From Pirellulales bacterium (lineage in GTDB: Bacteria; Planctomycetota; Planctomycetia; Pirellulales; Thermoguttaceae): a DNA stretch of 64,000 bases. This document shows, in pieces, positions 36,298-45,580 of the stretch. Each line of letters begins with the position of its first letter. Position 1 is the stretch's first letter. Position numbers and translations under genes: made by a program. Under the pieces are notes generated by a model that saw only the letters and a list, made by a program, of their open reading frames with translations, was not told where the DNA came from and did not search any database. The DNA lies in assembly GCA_016931995.1 (NCBI GenBank), contig JAFGDS010000017.1, positions 49,668 through 113,667 on the forward strand, in the 5' to 3' direction.

Positions 36298-38073
36298 TCA
36301 CGCCTCCGTGCGTCTCCTCCAACGTCGGCGCGCGACCAGCCCCAGCGCCGCGCCGCAAAGCAACGCCCAGAGCCCCGGCTCCGGCACGGCGGCGCCGCCG
36401 GGCACGGCGCTCCAGTTGGCGGCGAGGATCGCCAGATCCAGGTCGTCCACCACGTCGTCGTTGTTGAAATCGCCGTCGTTCGGGCCGCCCGCGACGGCGC
36501 CGAGCCAGTGGCTGGCCAGAATCGCGGCATCCTTCTCGTTCACCTTGCCGTCGTTGTTGGCGTCGCCCGGCGGCCGATCGTGGCCGAACAGGTCCGCGAT
36601 TTCCTCCGGCGTGAGCACGCCCGTGTAGACCCGCACGTCGTCCAACAGCCCATTGAAGCAGTAGTTATCCACGCTCGATCCGACGCCCAGGTTTCCGAGC
36701 GTGAAGGGATAGAGCGTGCTGGCGCACCACGTGGGCACCTCCAGCGTCAACTCGCCGTCCAGCACGCCGTCGATGTACACGGCCATGCGGGACCCGGCGT
36801 CGTACGTCACGGCGACGTGGTGCCACGCGTCGTCGTCCAGCGCCAGCGCCGTGTTGCTCCGGAGCACGGTAATCGCGCCGTTTTCGGTGATGGCGAACTC
36901 GATGGTCCCGGCGGGCACCACGGCGTCCGTCACGCTTTTCGTGTAGACGATGTCGGTGAAGTAGGCGTCGTTGGCCGCGCCGCCGGATTGGTTCTTTCCG
37001 GCCAGGGGACCGTACTTCGCGGAACCAGTGCCCGTCGGCTTGAGCCAAAAGGCCATCGACAGATCGCTCATGATGTCCAACGCCGCCGTGGCGCCCACGT
37101 CCACGCGGTCGTTGGCGCCGTCGAACCGCAACGCGCCATTGGACCGGCCGGTGTCCCACGAGGGCGGGCTGTCGAAATTCAAGAGCGTTCCGTTGCTCCC
37201 GTTGATCGTGGCATCCGCGGCCGTCGTCGTCGCGGGATCGGACTGGCCGTCGTCGAGCGTCCAGTGGCCCACGAGCGCGGAGGGCGTGGGACTTTGGCCA
37301 CCGGGAGGCGGGGCCGTCGCCATCGTTTGGATCTGCGGCAACCCGAGCACCCCGTCGAACACGCCAACCTCGTCCAGGTATCCGTTGAGGCAATACGCGT
37401 TGGTGGTCGAGCCGGCCGAGAGGTTGCCCAACGCGAACGGCGACGTCACCGAGCGGATCTCCGTCGGAACGCCCACCGTGAGTTCGTTGTCGAGCACGCC
37501 GTCGATGTAGAGGGCCATCCGCGCGCCCGGATCGAAGACCGCGGCGACGTGGTGCCAGCTTCCGGTGGGCACGAGCGCGTTGCTGCCCAACGTGACCGTG
37601 TCGCCCACCGCCGGCGTGATGCCGAAGACGATCTGCGAATTGGACATCGAGCTAAGGTAGTAGGCGTCGTTGACCGATCCGCCGGAGAAGTTTTTGCCGG
37701 CCAGCGCGGCGTACGACGAGGTATTCGGCCCCAGGCGGCCCAGCCACAGCGACATGGACAGGGCGCCCGTGATGTCCAGCGCGGCGGGACTGCCCATGTC
37801 CACGCGATCGTCCAAGGCGTCGAACTTGAGGGCGCCGCCGTAGGCCCCGGCGCGCCAGGTGGGCACGGACGGGAATTGCCAGAGCGTGCCGTGATTGCCG
37901 TTGAGCGAGGAGTCGATCGCCGTGAGCGAGAACGGATCCCACTGCCCGTCGTCCAGCGCCCAATAGCCCACCGGAGTCAAATCGAGCGCCGCCGCGGTGC
38001 GGGGCGCGCCTGCCGCGAGCATGGCCAGACCGGCCATCGCGGCCCATGCAAACCGTATCATGCCGTGACCCAT
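36298..38073 (-). CDS. Double-LamG, dockerin-like, PEP-CTERM surface protein
   Basis: 591 residues from the ATG at 38073 (AGGGAGA upstream; an upstream in-frame extension is rejected). A signal peptide (MAGLAMLAAGAPRTAAA region) is followed by two LamG domains (YWALDDGQWDPF ... LDEVGVFDGVL and HWTLDDGQSDPA ... LDDVRVYTGVL), two dockerin-type repeats (GDANNDGKVNEKDA and GDFNNDDVVDDLDLA) and a PEP-CTERM tail (VPEPGLWALL, hydrophobic helix, RRRWRRR). No catalytic domain is seen; a carbohydrate- or protein-binding surface role is inferred. The second LamG is nearly the same module as in both neighbours, which points to recent duplication. Confidence 0.92.
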   Translation of the reverse strand: MGHGMIRFAWAAMAGLAMLAAGAPRTAAALDLTPVGYWALDDGQWDPFSLTAIDSSLNGNHGTLWQFPSVPTWRAGAYGGALKFDALDDRVDMGSPAALDITGALSMSLWLGRLGPNTSSYAALAGKNFSGGSVNDAYYLSSMSNSQIVFGITPAVGDTVTLGSNALVPTGSWHHVAAVFDPGARMALYIDGVLDNELTVGVPTEIRSVTSPFALGNLSAGSTTNAYCLNGYLDEVGVFDGVLGLPQIQTMATAPPPGGQSPTPSALVGHWTLDDGQSDPATTTAADATINGSNGTLLNFDSPPSWDTGRSNGALRFDGANDRVDVGATAALDIMSDLSMAFWLKPTGTGSAKYGPLAGKNQSGGAANDAYFTDIVYTKSVTDAVVPAGTIEFAITENGAITVLRSNTALALDDDAWHHVAVTYDAGSRMAVYIDGVLDGELTLEVPTWCASTLYPFTLGNLGVGSSVDNYCFNGLLDDVRVYTGVLTPEEIADLFGHDRPPGDANNDGKVNEKDAAILASHWLGAVAGGPNDGDFNNDDVVDDLDLAILAANWSAVPGGAAVPEPGLWALLCGAALGLVARRRWRRRTEA

Positions 38074-38220
38074 GGCGGAGTCTCCCTTGCGAAAACGCCG
38101 TGCCCCCTTGTTTCCTTGCCCAATTGCCCCGCGCGTCGCGCGCCCCCCAACGCCAACCACCCGCCGCGGGAGCGCCATGCGGCGCTCCGCGCGGACGGGT
38201 GCCCCTGCCTCGGTTCCGAA

Positions 38221-39087
38221 TTACCGTGCGTTACGGCCTCGCCAGACGGCAAGTCCCGCCAGACCGCTTAGAAGCAACGCCACGAGCGTCGGCTCGGGGA
38301 TGATGCCGTCGATCTGCGCCTTTGTGAGCGCGCCGGAATACGCGCGGACGTCGTCCAACATGCCGTTGTAGCAGTACGCCGTCGTGCTCGACGCGGCGAT
38401 TAGATTGCCGAGGGTGAACTGCGTGGCCGAGCTGTCGCAGGCCGCGGGCACGCCGGTCGTGACCTCCGCATCGAGCTCGCCGTCGATGTAAATGGCCATC
38501 CGCGCGCCCGCCTGATACACGACCGCGACGTGGCGCCAATCGCCGTCGTTGATGGCCAGCGCGGTTGCGCTGCGGAGCACGAAGTTCGCGTCGCCGTTGG
38601 TGATGGCGAACTCGATCGTTCCGGCGGGAACGCCCGTTTCGCCCGTCACGCTCGCCGTGTAAACGATGTCGGTGAAATAGGCGTCGTTGGACTGTCCGCC
38701 CGACTGGTTCTTGCCCACCAGGGGTCCGTATTTTTGTCCGCCGGCGCCGCTGGGCTTCATCCAGAAGGCCAGCGACAGATCGCCGGTGAGGTCCAGCTCG
38801 CTGGTGGCGCCCATATCGACGCGGTCGTTGACGCCGTCGAGGTCCAAGGCGCCTCCGAAGCGGCCGGTCGCCCAGCCGGACGTCGACGTGAAGTTCAGCA
38901 ACGTTCCGTCGCTGGCCGGCGACGTCGCGTCGGCGGCCGTCGTGGCGTTCGGATCGACCTGGCCGTCGTCCAACGTCCAGTAGCCGACCAGCATGGTTTC
39001 CGCCTGGACCGCTCCGGCCAGGATGCCTCCGCACAACGTGACGGCCAGAACCGTCGCCGCGGCGATCAAGTGGATTCGAGAATGCAT
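38221..39087 (-). CDS. LamG PEP-CTERM surface protein
   Basis: 288 residues from the ATG at 39087, preceded by AGGGAGG. Signal peptide, one LamG domain (YWTLDDGQVDPN to LDDVRAYSGAL), then directly the PEP-CTERM tail (IPEPTLVALLL, helix, WRGRNAR). It is the simplest member of the run of three, and it lacks the dockerin repeats. It begins 123 bp downstream of the GntR/LacI-type regulator in the same direction, so that protein may regulate the run. Confidence 0.92.
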   Translation of the reverse strand: MHSRIHLIAAATVLAVTLCGGILAGAVQAETMLVGYWTLDDGQVDPNATTAADATSPASDGTLLNFTSTSGWATGRFGGALDLDGVNDRVDMGATSELDLTGDLSLAFWMKPSGAGGQKYGPLVGKNQSGGQSNDAYFTDIVYTASVTGETGVPAGTIEFAITNGDANFVLRSATALAINDGDWRHVAVVYQAGARMAIYIDGELDAEVTTGVPAACDSSATQFTLGNLIAASSTTAYCYNGMLDDVRAYSGALTKAQIDGIIPEPTLVALLLSGLAGLAVWRGRNAR

Positions 39088-39186
39088 GCGTGCCCTCCCT
39101 TCGAGAAACAGGACCTTGGTGAAAACTCAATGCCTACAGTACGGCGCCTCGTCTCCGCCGACGCCTTCGCTGGCATCATCCGCTCT

Positions 39187-39203
39187 GTTCATTCGGAACG
39201 AAC
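39187..39203. promoter_or_regulatory. Palindrome between regulator and LamG genes
   Basis: GTTCATTC and GAACGAAC are inverted with 7 of 8 matches around one base, just after the regulator stop and about 100 bp before the LamG start. It could be an operator or part of a terminator. Confidence 0.35.
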
Positions 39204-39210
39204 TGTTGCC

Positions 39211-40389
39211 TTATCTTTGCGCCGGTCCCACCGTTTGTCCCGCCGCCAGCCCCAGCGGGACGGGCATCCGTTCGTCATCGTCGAACGGCCGGATGCCCTG
39301 GTTCATTTCCTGAAGCACGTCCGCCGCGCGGCGTCCGACCGCTTCCTCGTCGATCGTGATCGACGTCAGACGCGACGTGATCGCGCCGTGACGCCACGTG
39401 CCGCCGACGCCCACCACGGAGACCTCCTCGGGCACACGCATTCCGAGTTGGCCCAACAGCAGGTAAATGAGCTCGGCCAGGGGATCGAAACTGGCGAAGA
39501 TGGCCGTGGGCCGATCCTTGCGTCCCAACATCGCCTTGAGCGCCTGAAGCACCGACTCCGATTGGAGCGACGGATCCGGAGATTTCGTGGCGCCCGCGTG
39601 GATGAAGTCGTCGGGCAGCGACGCCCCCGCCGCCTCGAGCGCTTGGCGTAGCCCGGCCTCGTATCCGCCGCCGGCCTCCGTGCCCGCGTGCATGGCGAAG
39701 AAGGCGACCCGGCGATGTCCCTGTCCGGTCAACAGATCTCCCGCCTTGCGCCCCACTTCCACGAACGGGATCGCCAGCAGAGGCGCCTTCACTCCCGGCA
39801 CGCCTCGATGGCAGAAGACGACGGGAATGCCGTGCTGCTGCAGGTGTTCGATTTGGAAGGCCGGCGTGGCGGGCGTGGAGGTGGGCGCGAACGCCACGCC
39901 GGCAACGCGCTTTTGCACCAACTGAAGGATGACGTTGCCCTGTTTGTCGAGATTGTTGTCCGTGTCGCAGAACAAGATCTGCCGGTGCATCGTGGCGGCG
40001 CCGGCCTCGAAGCCCTTTTGCAGGGCGGGCCAGAAGCCCGTCGTCATGCTCGGCACAACGAGAGCGAACACGTCCAGGCCGACGCGCGCGTTCCGCTCGG
40101 CCAGATCCGTGATGAACGTCCCGGTGCCGTGTCGGCGGTGGACCAGCCCGTCTTCCTCGAGCTCGGCCAGGGCCTGGCGCACGGTGGTCCTGGCGATTTG
40201 GAACAGCTCGGCCAGGTGTTGCTCCGACGGCAGGGCCTCGCCCGGCTTAAGCCGCCCGGCGTTGACTTCGGCCGCGATCAGGTTTCGTAGACGCTCGTAT
40301 TTGGGCCGCGCGTCCGAATCGCCCGCCAGATCAAGCCGCCTCAGCCGTGCGGCGATGGTATCCGTTGCGTGTTGCTTGAACGAACTCAC
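39211..40389 (-). CDS. GntR-type DNA-binding / LacI-type sensor transcription regulator (AraR-like layout)
   Basis: 392 residues from a GTG at 40389 (AAAGGTG upstream). The N-terminus is a GntR winged helix (residues about 28-98: YERLRNLIAAEVNAGRLKPG, LPSEQHLAELF, VRQALAELEEDGLVHRRHGTGTFI). The rest is a LacI-family periplasmic-binding-like sensor (VFALVVPSMTTGFW ... VAGVAFAPTS ... ASFDPLAELIYLLL ... VSVVGVGG). This layout, known from AraR, senses a sugar and releases DNA. It likely controls itself (see the promoter at 40458-40486), the LamG genes downstream and perhaps the divergent glucan operon. Confidence 0.9.
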   Translation of the reverse strand: MSSFKQHATDTIAARLRRLDLAGDSDARPKYERLRNLIAAEVNAGRLKPGEALPSEQHLAELFQIARTTVRQALAELEEDGLVHRRHGTGTFITDLAERNARVGLDVFALVVPSMTTGFWPALQKGFEAGAATMHRQILFCDTDNNLDKQGNVILQLVQKRVAGVAFAPTSTPATPAFQIEHLQQHGIPVVFCHRGVPGVKAPLLAIPFVEVGRKAGDLLTGQGHRRVAFFAMHAGTEAGGGYEAGLRQALEAAGASLPDDFIHAGATKSPDPSLQSESVLQALKAMLGRKDRPTAIFASFDPLAELIYLLLGQLGMRVPEEVSVVGVGGTWRHGAITSRLTSITIDEEAVGRRAADVLQEMNQGIRPFDDDERMPVPLGLAAGQTVGPAQR

Positions 40390-40457
40390 GCGTCGACACC
40401 TTTGCGATAGGAGGAACCGTCAAAACCCGACGTCGTATCTCAAACGTACTAACCACT

Positions 40458-40486
40458 AGAATACCATCGCGTGGCTACCACGTCAA
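40458..40486 (-). promoter_or_regulatory. Sigma-70 promoter with overlapping operator for the regulator
   Basis: On the minus strand, -35 TTGACG (40481-40486) and -10 TATTCT (40458-40463) are exactly 17 bp apart. The palindrome CGTGG-CTA-CCACG (40470-40482) sits over the -35 edge and spacer, where a repressor would block polymerase. The transcript would start about 60 bp before the GTG. This suggests autoregulation. Confidence 0.55.
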
Positions 40487-41143
40487 TAACCTCGATGAAA
40501 ACCAGCCAAATGGTGTCGGGAATGGCCGAAAATGGCGACAAATACGGTCTTTACGGTGGGATATGTCCCCCTACATTCGGATGCATATAACCCATCGTGT
40601 CTCGTTTCACCCTGGACAACAAGGCCAGTGGTACATACATCCTTAGCTCACTGATTTCGGCCACGTGGAATCTGTCCTGGTTGACAGACTGTGCAGTAGA
40701 TTTACATCCACTAGGGGGTTTGAGGCTGCGCCGGGCCGGTGGCGGGGCGTGGGAACGGCCAGAATCGTTCCCGTTGCCGCGCCGGGAGCAGCGTTGGGCC
40801 GTTCACAAACCACCCGCGTTGCGCGCGGCGGAACGCCCCGCGGGTTAAGCGATTTGCACAACTCCACTTGGCACGACACTGCCTTGACGGACAGAGCCAG
40901 CGGTTCGTGACGTGTGGTTCAACTTTGCGGGACAAAGGGCCTGTGCGCTCTATCGTGGCCGCACCCGATGCTACCCATCAAATCGTCCGCACATTGCCTA
41001 ATTACCCCACCCTCACCCACCCGATCAAACTATGCAGATTGTTGCATTGCCTTGGATTGCACAGGGCGTTCGCCAGATATCCGATCGGGTTGGTCACAAC
41101 GCACCTGTCCAGAACCACGGGCAAGGAAAGGAGCGATACAGCC
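40487..41143. other. Long leader/regulatory region before the glucan operon
   Basis: No supported gene. It is AT-richer than the coding DNA around it. A TTGACA lies at 40681-40686 on the plus strand, but the -10 at 16-17 bp is poor (TACATC). If transcription starts there, the leader before the first glycosyltransferase is over 400 nt, room for RNA-based control. Confidence 0.35.
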
Positions 41144-42307
41144 ATGCGCGTTGCGATGTTCTCCTGGGAGACGCTTCACTCAATTCCCGTGGGCGGAGTT
41201 GGCGTTCACGTCACGGAGCTTGGCGCGGCATTGCAGCGTCGGGGGCACGAAGTTCACGTATTCACGCGCGCGGGGCAGGGACAACGGGAGTACGACGAGA
41301 TTCACGGCGTCCATTACCACCGCTGCCATTTCGCCTTGAATCCCTCTTTCGTCGACGAAGTCAACAACATGTGCCGTTCGTTCGTCAGTTGCTACAACGG
41401 CGTCGAGGACTGCGTCGGCCGCTTCGACATCGTTCACGCACACGATTGGCTGGCCTCGAACGCCGCGGTGTGGATCAAGGAAGGGCGAGGCCGAAAGGCG
41501 GTGCTGACCATCCATTCCACGGAGTACGGGCGCAACGGCAACCAGTTTTTTGGCGGTCAGGCGCCGCGGGTGCAGGACCACGAGCGCCACGGGACCTACT
41601 GCGCCAACCGGGTCATCACGGTGTCCAACCGCCTCAAGGACGAGATCGCCTGGCTCTATCAGGTGCCGCACGACAAGACGGACGTGATCTACAACGGCGT
41701 GAATGCCCGGGCCTTTGACTACTGGGTCGACGCCGGCGACGTGAAACGCCGATACGCCATCGGCCCGATGGACCCCATGGTCCTTTTCGTCGGCCGGATG
41801 GTGATTCAAAAGGGGCCGGACATTCTCGTTCGCGCGATGCCTTCCCTGCTGCGATATCATCCCAACGCGAAGTTCGTATTCGTCGGCGACGGGCACATGA
41901 AAAACGACGTCTGTTCGCTGGCGCAAAAGCTCGGAGTCGCCCACGCGTTGCGCATGCTCGGGGCGAAGACGGGGCAAGAGGTGGTCGACCTCTTCAAGGC
42001 CTGCGACATTCTCGCCGTCCCCAGTCGCAACGAGCCCTTCGGCATCATCATTCTCGAGGGATGGAGCGCGTACAAGCCCGTCGTGTCCACGAAGCGCGGC
42101 GGGCCGGCCGAGTTCGTCTGGCACGAGGTGAACGGCCTTCAAGTGGACGATACGCCGGAATCGGTCGGGTGGGGGCTGGGGAGCTTGTTGGCCGACCACA
42201 ATCGGTGCCAGTGGATGGGCCGCAACGGCCGCGCGACCGTCGACGCCGTTTTCAGTTGGGACAACATCGCCGAGCAGACCGAGAGCACGTACCAGAAAGT
42301 CCTTTGA
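41144..42307 (+). CDS. GT4-family glycosyltransferase with intact catalytic motifs (glucan synthase candidate)
   Basis: 387 residues from the ATG at 41144 (AAGGAAAGGAG upstream). A GT-B fold: N-terminal MFSWETLHSIPVGGVGVHVTELGAAL with the glycine-rich acceptor/donor loop, then the donor half with IYNGVNA, Arg218 and Lys223 in GRMVIQKG (bind the nucleotide diphosphate) and the E-x7-E motif Glu297/Glu305 in NEPFGIIILE. The opening and the HAHDWLA block resemble glycogen-synthase-like members of GT4. As first gene of a seven-gene alpha-glucan operon it is the obvious elongating enzyme. It probably uses a UDP-sugar, because the operon encodes a UDP-sugar pyrophosphorylase and no ADP-glucose enzyme. 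Confidence 0.9.
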   Translation: MRVAMFSWETLHSIPVGGVGVHVTELGAALQRRGHEVHVFTRAGQGQREYDEIHGVHYHRCHFALNPSFVDEVNNMCRSFVSCYNGVEDCVGRFDIVHAHDWLASNAAVWIKEGRGRKAVLTIHSTEYGRNGNQFFGGQAPRVQDHERHGTYCANRVITVSNRLKDEIAWLYQVPHDKTDVIYNGVNARAFDYWVDAGDVKRRYAIGPMDPMVLFVGRMVIQKGPDILVRAMPSLLRYHPNAKFVFVGDGHMKNDVCSLAQKLGVAHALRMLGAKTGQEVVDLFKACDILAVPSRNEPFGIIILEGWSAYKPVVSTKRGGPAEFVWHEVNGLQVDDTPESVGWGLGSLLADHNRCQWMGRNGRATVDAVFSWDNIAEQTESTYQKVL

Positions 42308-42358
42308 CCCGGCCGCCATTCCCGAACGCCCGCGCCGCGGGCGAATGAGAAACCGCCC

Positions 42359-44176
42359 ATGTACACAAACGTCGGCCGCGCGCATTCCGGCATGGCCTCC
42401 ACCGTCTCGCCCTCGGGTGAAATCGAGCCGCTGGCGTCGGCCAGCCCGTCGGCCCCCGTCGAGAACGAGGGAGAAGCCGGCTCGTGGGACGCCGAGTATC
42501 TTCGCGGCACGGCTTGGGAGATCAGCGAGAGAAGGCCGGCCGACGCGTTCGCGCCGCTCGCCAACCACGTCGCGCTGGCGATGGTCCATCCCTGCCGCGG
42601 CTTCGCCCATTGGCGCATCTCCCACGAGTGGATCGACGACACCAGTCGCCGTCGAGCCGACGTTTGGCGCCATTGCCGCATGGTGCTCCGGCTGTACGAC
42701 GTGTCCTACATCACCTTTGACGGCCTGAACGCGAACCGCGTTCAGGACCATCCGCTTCCGGGCATCCGCGGGCAGATGTTCTTCGATCTGCCTCACGCGG
42801 GCTCGTGGCAGCTCGCGGAGGTCGGGTTTCTCCTGAGCAACGGAGAATTCATTCCGGCCGCGCGCTCCCACACGGTGTCGTTTCCGAGGGCGTCCGCCTC
42901 GTCGCACGGGGCGCAAGACGCCTTGCTGGTGGACGACAACATGCAGGTGGAACCGATCGGCAATCTTTGGGATCAAGAGAATATTTTGAAGGAACGCCGA
43001 TCCCCCAAACTGCGGCGTCCGCTGCATATCGCGGTGCTCTGCTTGACGCTCGACCAGGCCGGTCCGCCCGAGTTCATCCGGAAACTGGCGACGGGGCTGG
43101 GCGAGAGCGGTCACGACGTGCACGTCCTGGCTCCGGCAAGCGACGGTTTCACCGCTAGCCAGACGGCCCACGGCGTCCATTTCCATCCGATCGACGTGCG
43201 TCTGGACGGAGAGCTTCAGGACGTCGCGGACGCGTTTCGCCGCGCGGCCCAGCGGCGGCTCGCGGAGCTGCCTCCGCTGGACGTCATGCACGTGCACGAG
43301 TGGCTCGCGGGAACGGGTCTTCACGTCGGCGATCGCCCCACGGTCTGCTCGTTCACGTCGCTCGAATCGACCCGCCGCAACGGAACGCAGCCCGACATCC
43401 TGTCCTCGAACATCGAGGAGACCGAGCGGCAGGTGGCGCGCGCGGCCGACGTGGTGTTGGTGCCGGGGTGGCTTCGCGAGACCGCCGTGAAGGAGCTTCG
43501 CGTCGACGCCGCGCACGTCCACGGCTTCGCGATGGAAGGCCGTCTGCCGAACGAGTGGGAAAGTCCGCTCGACTTCGGACAGGTCAAGCGCGAAATCGGT
43601 CTGGGGCCGATGGACCGCCTTCTCCTTTTCATTGGGCCGCTCGAACACGCCGCCGGCCCCGATATCCTATTGGAGGCGCTTCCCGTTGTGTTGCAGCGGG
43701 CCGGGAATCCGAGGATCGCCTTCGCGGGAGGAGGAGAGCTCCTCGGCGCGCTCCAGCATCGCGCGAGGGAACTCGCCGTCGATTACGCGGTTCGTTTCCT
43801 GGGGCACGTCGAACGACAGAACGTCAACCGGCTATTGCGGGCGTCGGAAGCGCTGGTCCTGCCGTCGCGCTATCGGGTGCCCTTGGACGACGCCGTCGTC
43901 GATCTGGCGCGTCTTGCGGGCCGGCCGGTCGTCACCACGCACGGCGGCCCCGCCCATCTCGTTCGACACGAGGAGACCGGAATTATCACGTACGACAATC
44001 CCGGCTCGATGGTCTGGGCGCTGGACCGCGTCCTGGGCGATCCGGCGAACGCGCAACGGATGGGCGAGAACAATAGACGCAACGACAGTCACACCGTCAG
44101 TTGGAACGAGGTGGCCGGCCGCTATTTGGAGATCTGCGCCGCGTCGTTTCCCCAACTCTCCGAAACGCAATCATGA
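42359..44176 (+). CDS. DUF4912 fused to a degenerate GT4-like glycosyltransferase
   Basis: 605 residues. The N-terminus (about 45-190; VALAMVHPCRGFAHWRIS ... GSWQLAEVGFLLSNGEF) matches DUF4912, a beta-rich domain found near glucan enzymes and possibly carbohydrate-binding. The C-terminus is a GT-B fold (HIAVLCLTLDQAGPPEFIRK ... HVHEWLAGTGL ... FIGPLEHAAGPDILLEALP). The key basic pair of active GT4 enzymes is missing: Arg becomes Pro427 and Lys becomes Ala432. The E-x7-E block reads PSRYRVPLDDAVVDL, with no first Glu. I infer a non-catalytic partner or a much altered enzyme. It lies 51 bp after the active homologue. Confidence 0.85.
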   Translation: MYTNVGRAHSGMASTVSPSGEIEPLASASPSAPVENEGEAGSWDAEYLRGTAWEISERRPADAFAPLANHVALAMVHPCRGFAHWRISHEWIDDTSRRRADVWRHCRMVLRLYDVSYITFDGLNANRVQDHPLPGIRGQMFFDLPHAGSWQLAEVGFLLSNGEFIPAARSHTVSFPRASASSHGAQDALLVDDNMQVEPIGNLWDQENILKERRSPKLRRPLHIAVLCLTLDQAGPPEFIRKLATGLGESGHDVHVLAPASDGFTASQTAHGVHFHPIDVRLDGELQDVADAFRRAAQRRLAELPPLDVMHVHEWLAGTGLHVGDRPTVCSFTSLESTRRNGTQPDILSSNIEETERQVARAADVVLVPGWLRETAVKELRVDAAHVHGFAMEGRLPNEWESPLDFGQVKREIGLGPMDRLLLFIGPLEHAAGPDILLEALPVVLQRAGNPRIAFAGGGELLGALQHRARELAVDYAVRFLGHVERQNVNRLLRASEALVLPSRYRVPLDDAVVDLARLAGRPVVTTHGGPAHLVRHEETGIITYDNPGSMVWALDRVLGDPANAQRMGENNRRNDSHTVSWNEVAGRYLEICAASFPQLSETQS

Positions 44177-44271
44177 CCCGCGGCAACAAACGTTCATCCC
44201 GAAGGCAACCAAGGCCGGCTCGCCCCGCCGGCAATCCCTCGCATAAACTCGGTTCAGGAAGGAGACTCCCC

Positions 44272-45576
44272 ATGTCAACGGCCTTCGACACGACATACGC
44301 GATCGAGGAGACGGTGTTTACCGGACGCTATCTCGGAGGCGCGGAACGCCGCATACACGAACCACACCGCGACGTCCCGGTTTTGCCCGAGGAGCCGGCG
44401 TCGGACGCCGGTCGCCGCGCTCACGCGATGTTTTGCTTCGAAAGCCCCAATTCGGCCGTCGGACAATGCGTCGCGACGCTGGCGCGCGGGATCGCGAAAT
44501 CCGAGACGCCCGTTCACATCTTCGCCAGGCAGACGTTCGATCTCGACGTTCCCGGCGCGTACGTGCACGCGGTTGCCGCGGAGTCGAACGGCTCGCTCTT
44601 CTCGCAGGTGCAGGAATTCACGCGCGAAGCGTCCAACGCGTACCTCCGCGAATTCCACGAGGATTCGCGGGTGTCCCTGATGGGTTTCGAATGGTCGTCG
44701 ATCCCGGCCATCTCCCTGTTGCGCGCCATCAAGAACGTCGGCTTCGTGTTGTCGTTGCACTCCATGGAACGGCAGCGTAGCAATCTGACCGAGGAGATGA
44801 GCCGTTACATCGAGGAGACCGAACTGGCCGGCCTGCGCGAGGCGCGGCTGATCCTCTGCCACGACAACGCCACGGCCGACGTCGCCCGCCGCTGCGTCCC
44901 GGAATGCGCCGAACGGATCGAAATGATGACCCCCATGACCATGATTCGCGACTTCCAGTTCGATCTGGATCCGGGCGAGGTCAAGGCGCGTTTTCAGATC
45001 GGGCCGACCGACCCGACGATCCTCTTCGTCGGCGATCTTGGCGAGGACTACGGCCCCGACCTGCTGATGAAGGCGATGCCGCGAATCCTCCGCAATCACA
45101 AGCAGGCCCGGTGCGTCTTCATCGGCGACGGCGATCTGATTTGGCCGCTTCGCGTGCAATCGCGGTATCAGCTTCTGGACTATGCCGTGCGGCTGGCCGG
45201 ACATCTCGACGGCCAAGCGCTACGCGAGTTGGTTTACGCTTCCGACGTCGTTGTTGTTCCCAGCCGGAAGGCGACGCCGTGGTGGCCGATCGAGGCGGCC
45301 TGGGCGGCCAATCGCCCGATCGTCACCACGCCCGACGCCGCGCCCGCCCTCGTGCGGGCCGACCGCGACGCGTTGGTCGTCAACGCCGACGACGCGAGCA
45401 TCGCCGCCGGCGTCGAACGCATCCTGACGGATCCCGGCTTCGCCAGGGCCATCGCCAGCGAGGGCCGATCCCGACTCGAGGATCGCTACGACGTGAACAA
45501 AATGGTGGCGCGGATCGCGGAGATGCTGGGCGCGGCCCCATCGCGCGCGAGGATGCCCGCTTCGGTGGAGGCATGA
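44272..45576 (+). CDS. Degenerate GT4-like glycosyltransferase
   Basis: 434 residues from the ATG at 44272 (AGGAAGGAGA upstream). GT-B fold without DUF4912. The donor half aligns with the first gene (FVGDLGEDYGPDLLMKAMP ... FIGDGDLIWPLRVQ ... VVVPSRKATPWWPIEAAWA). Arg is replaced by Asp255, Lys by Tyr260, and the first Glu of E-x7-E by Ala. It therefore lacks three of the four residues that normally hold the sugar nucleotide. It is the second such paralogue in a row. A scaffold or regulatory subunit is a better guess than a transferase. Four bases separate its stop from the next start. Confidence 0.83.
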   Translation: MSTAFDTTYAIEETVFTGRYLGGAERRIHEPHRDVPVLPEEPASDAGRRAHAMFCFESPNSAVGQCVATLARGIAKSETPVHIFARQTFDLDVPGAYVHAVAAESNGSLFSQVQEFTREASNAYLREFHEDSRVSLMGFEWSSIPAISLLRAIKNVGFVLSLHSMERQRSNLTEEMSRYIEETELAGLREARLILCHDNATADVARRCVPECAERIEMMTPMTMIRDFQFDLDPGEVKARFQIGPTDPTILFVGDLGEDYGPDLLMKAMPRILRNHKQARCVFIGDGDLIWPLRVQSRYQLLDYAVRLAGHLDGQALRELVYASDVVVVPSRKATPWWPIEAAWAANRPIVTTPDAAPALVRADRDALVVNADDASIAAGVERILTDPGFARAIASEGRSRLEDRYDVNKMVARIAEMLGAAPSRARMPASVEA

Positions 45577-45580
45577 ACTG

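Noticed and set aside
34294..38271. A 1325-codon open frame on the plus strand
   Set aside because: It is antisense to two clear LamG PEP-CTERM genes. The arginine/histidine-rich composition and absence of domains are what high-GC shadow frames look like.
41180..43648. An 822-codon open frame on the minus strand
   Set aside because: It is antisense to the glycosyltransferase genes, which carry recognised motifs and good start sites.
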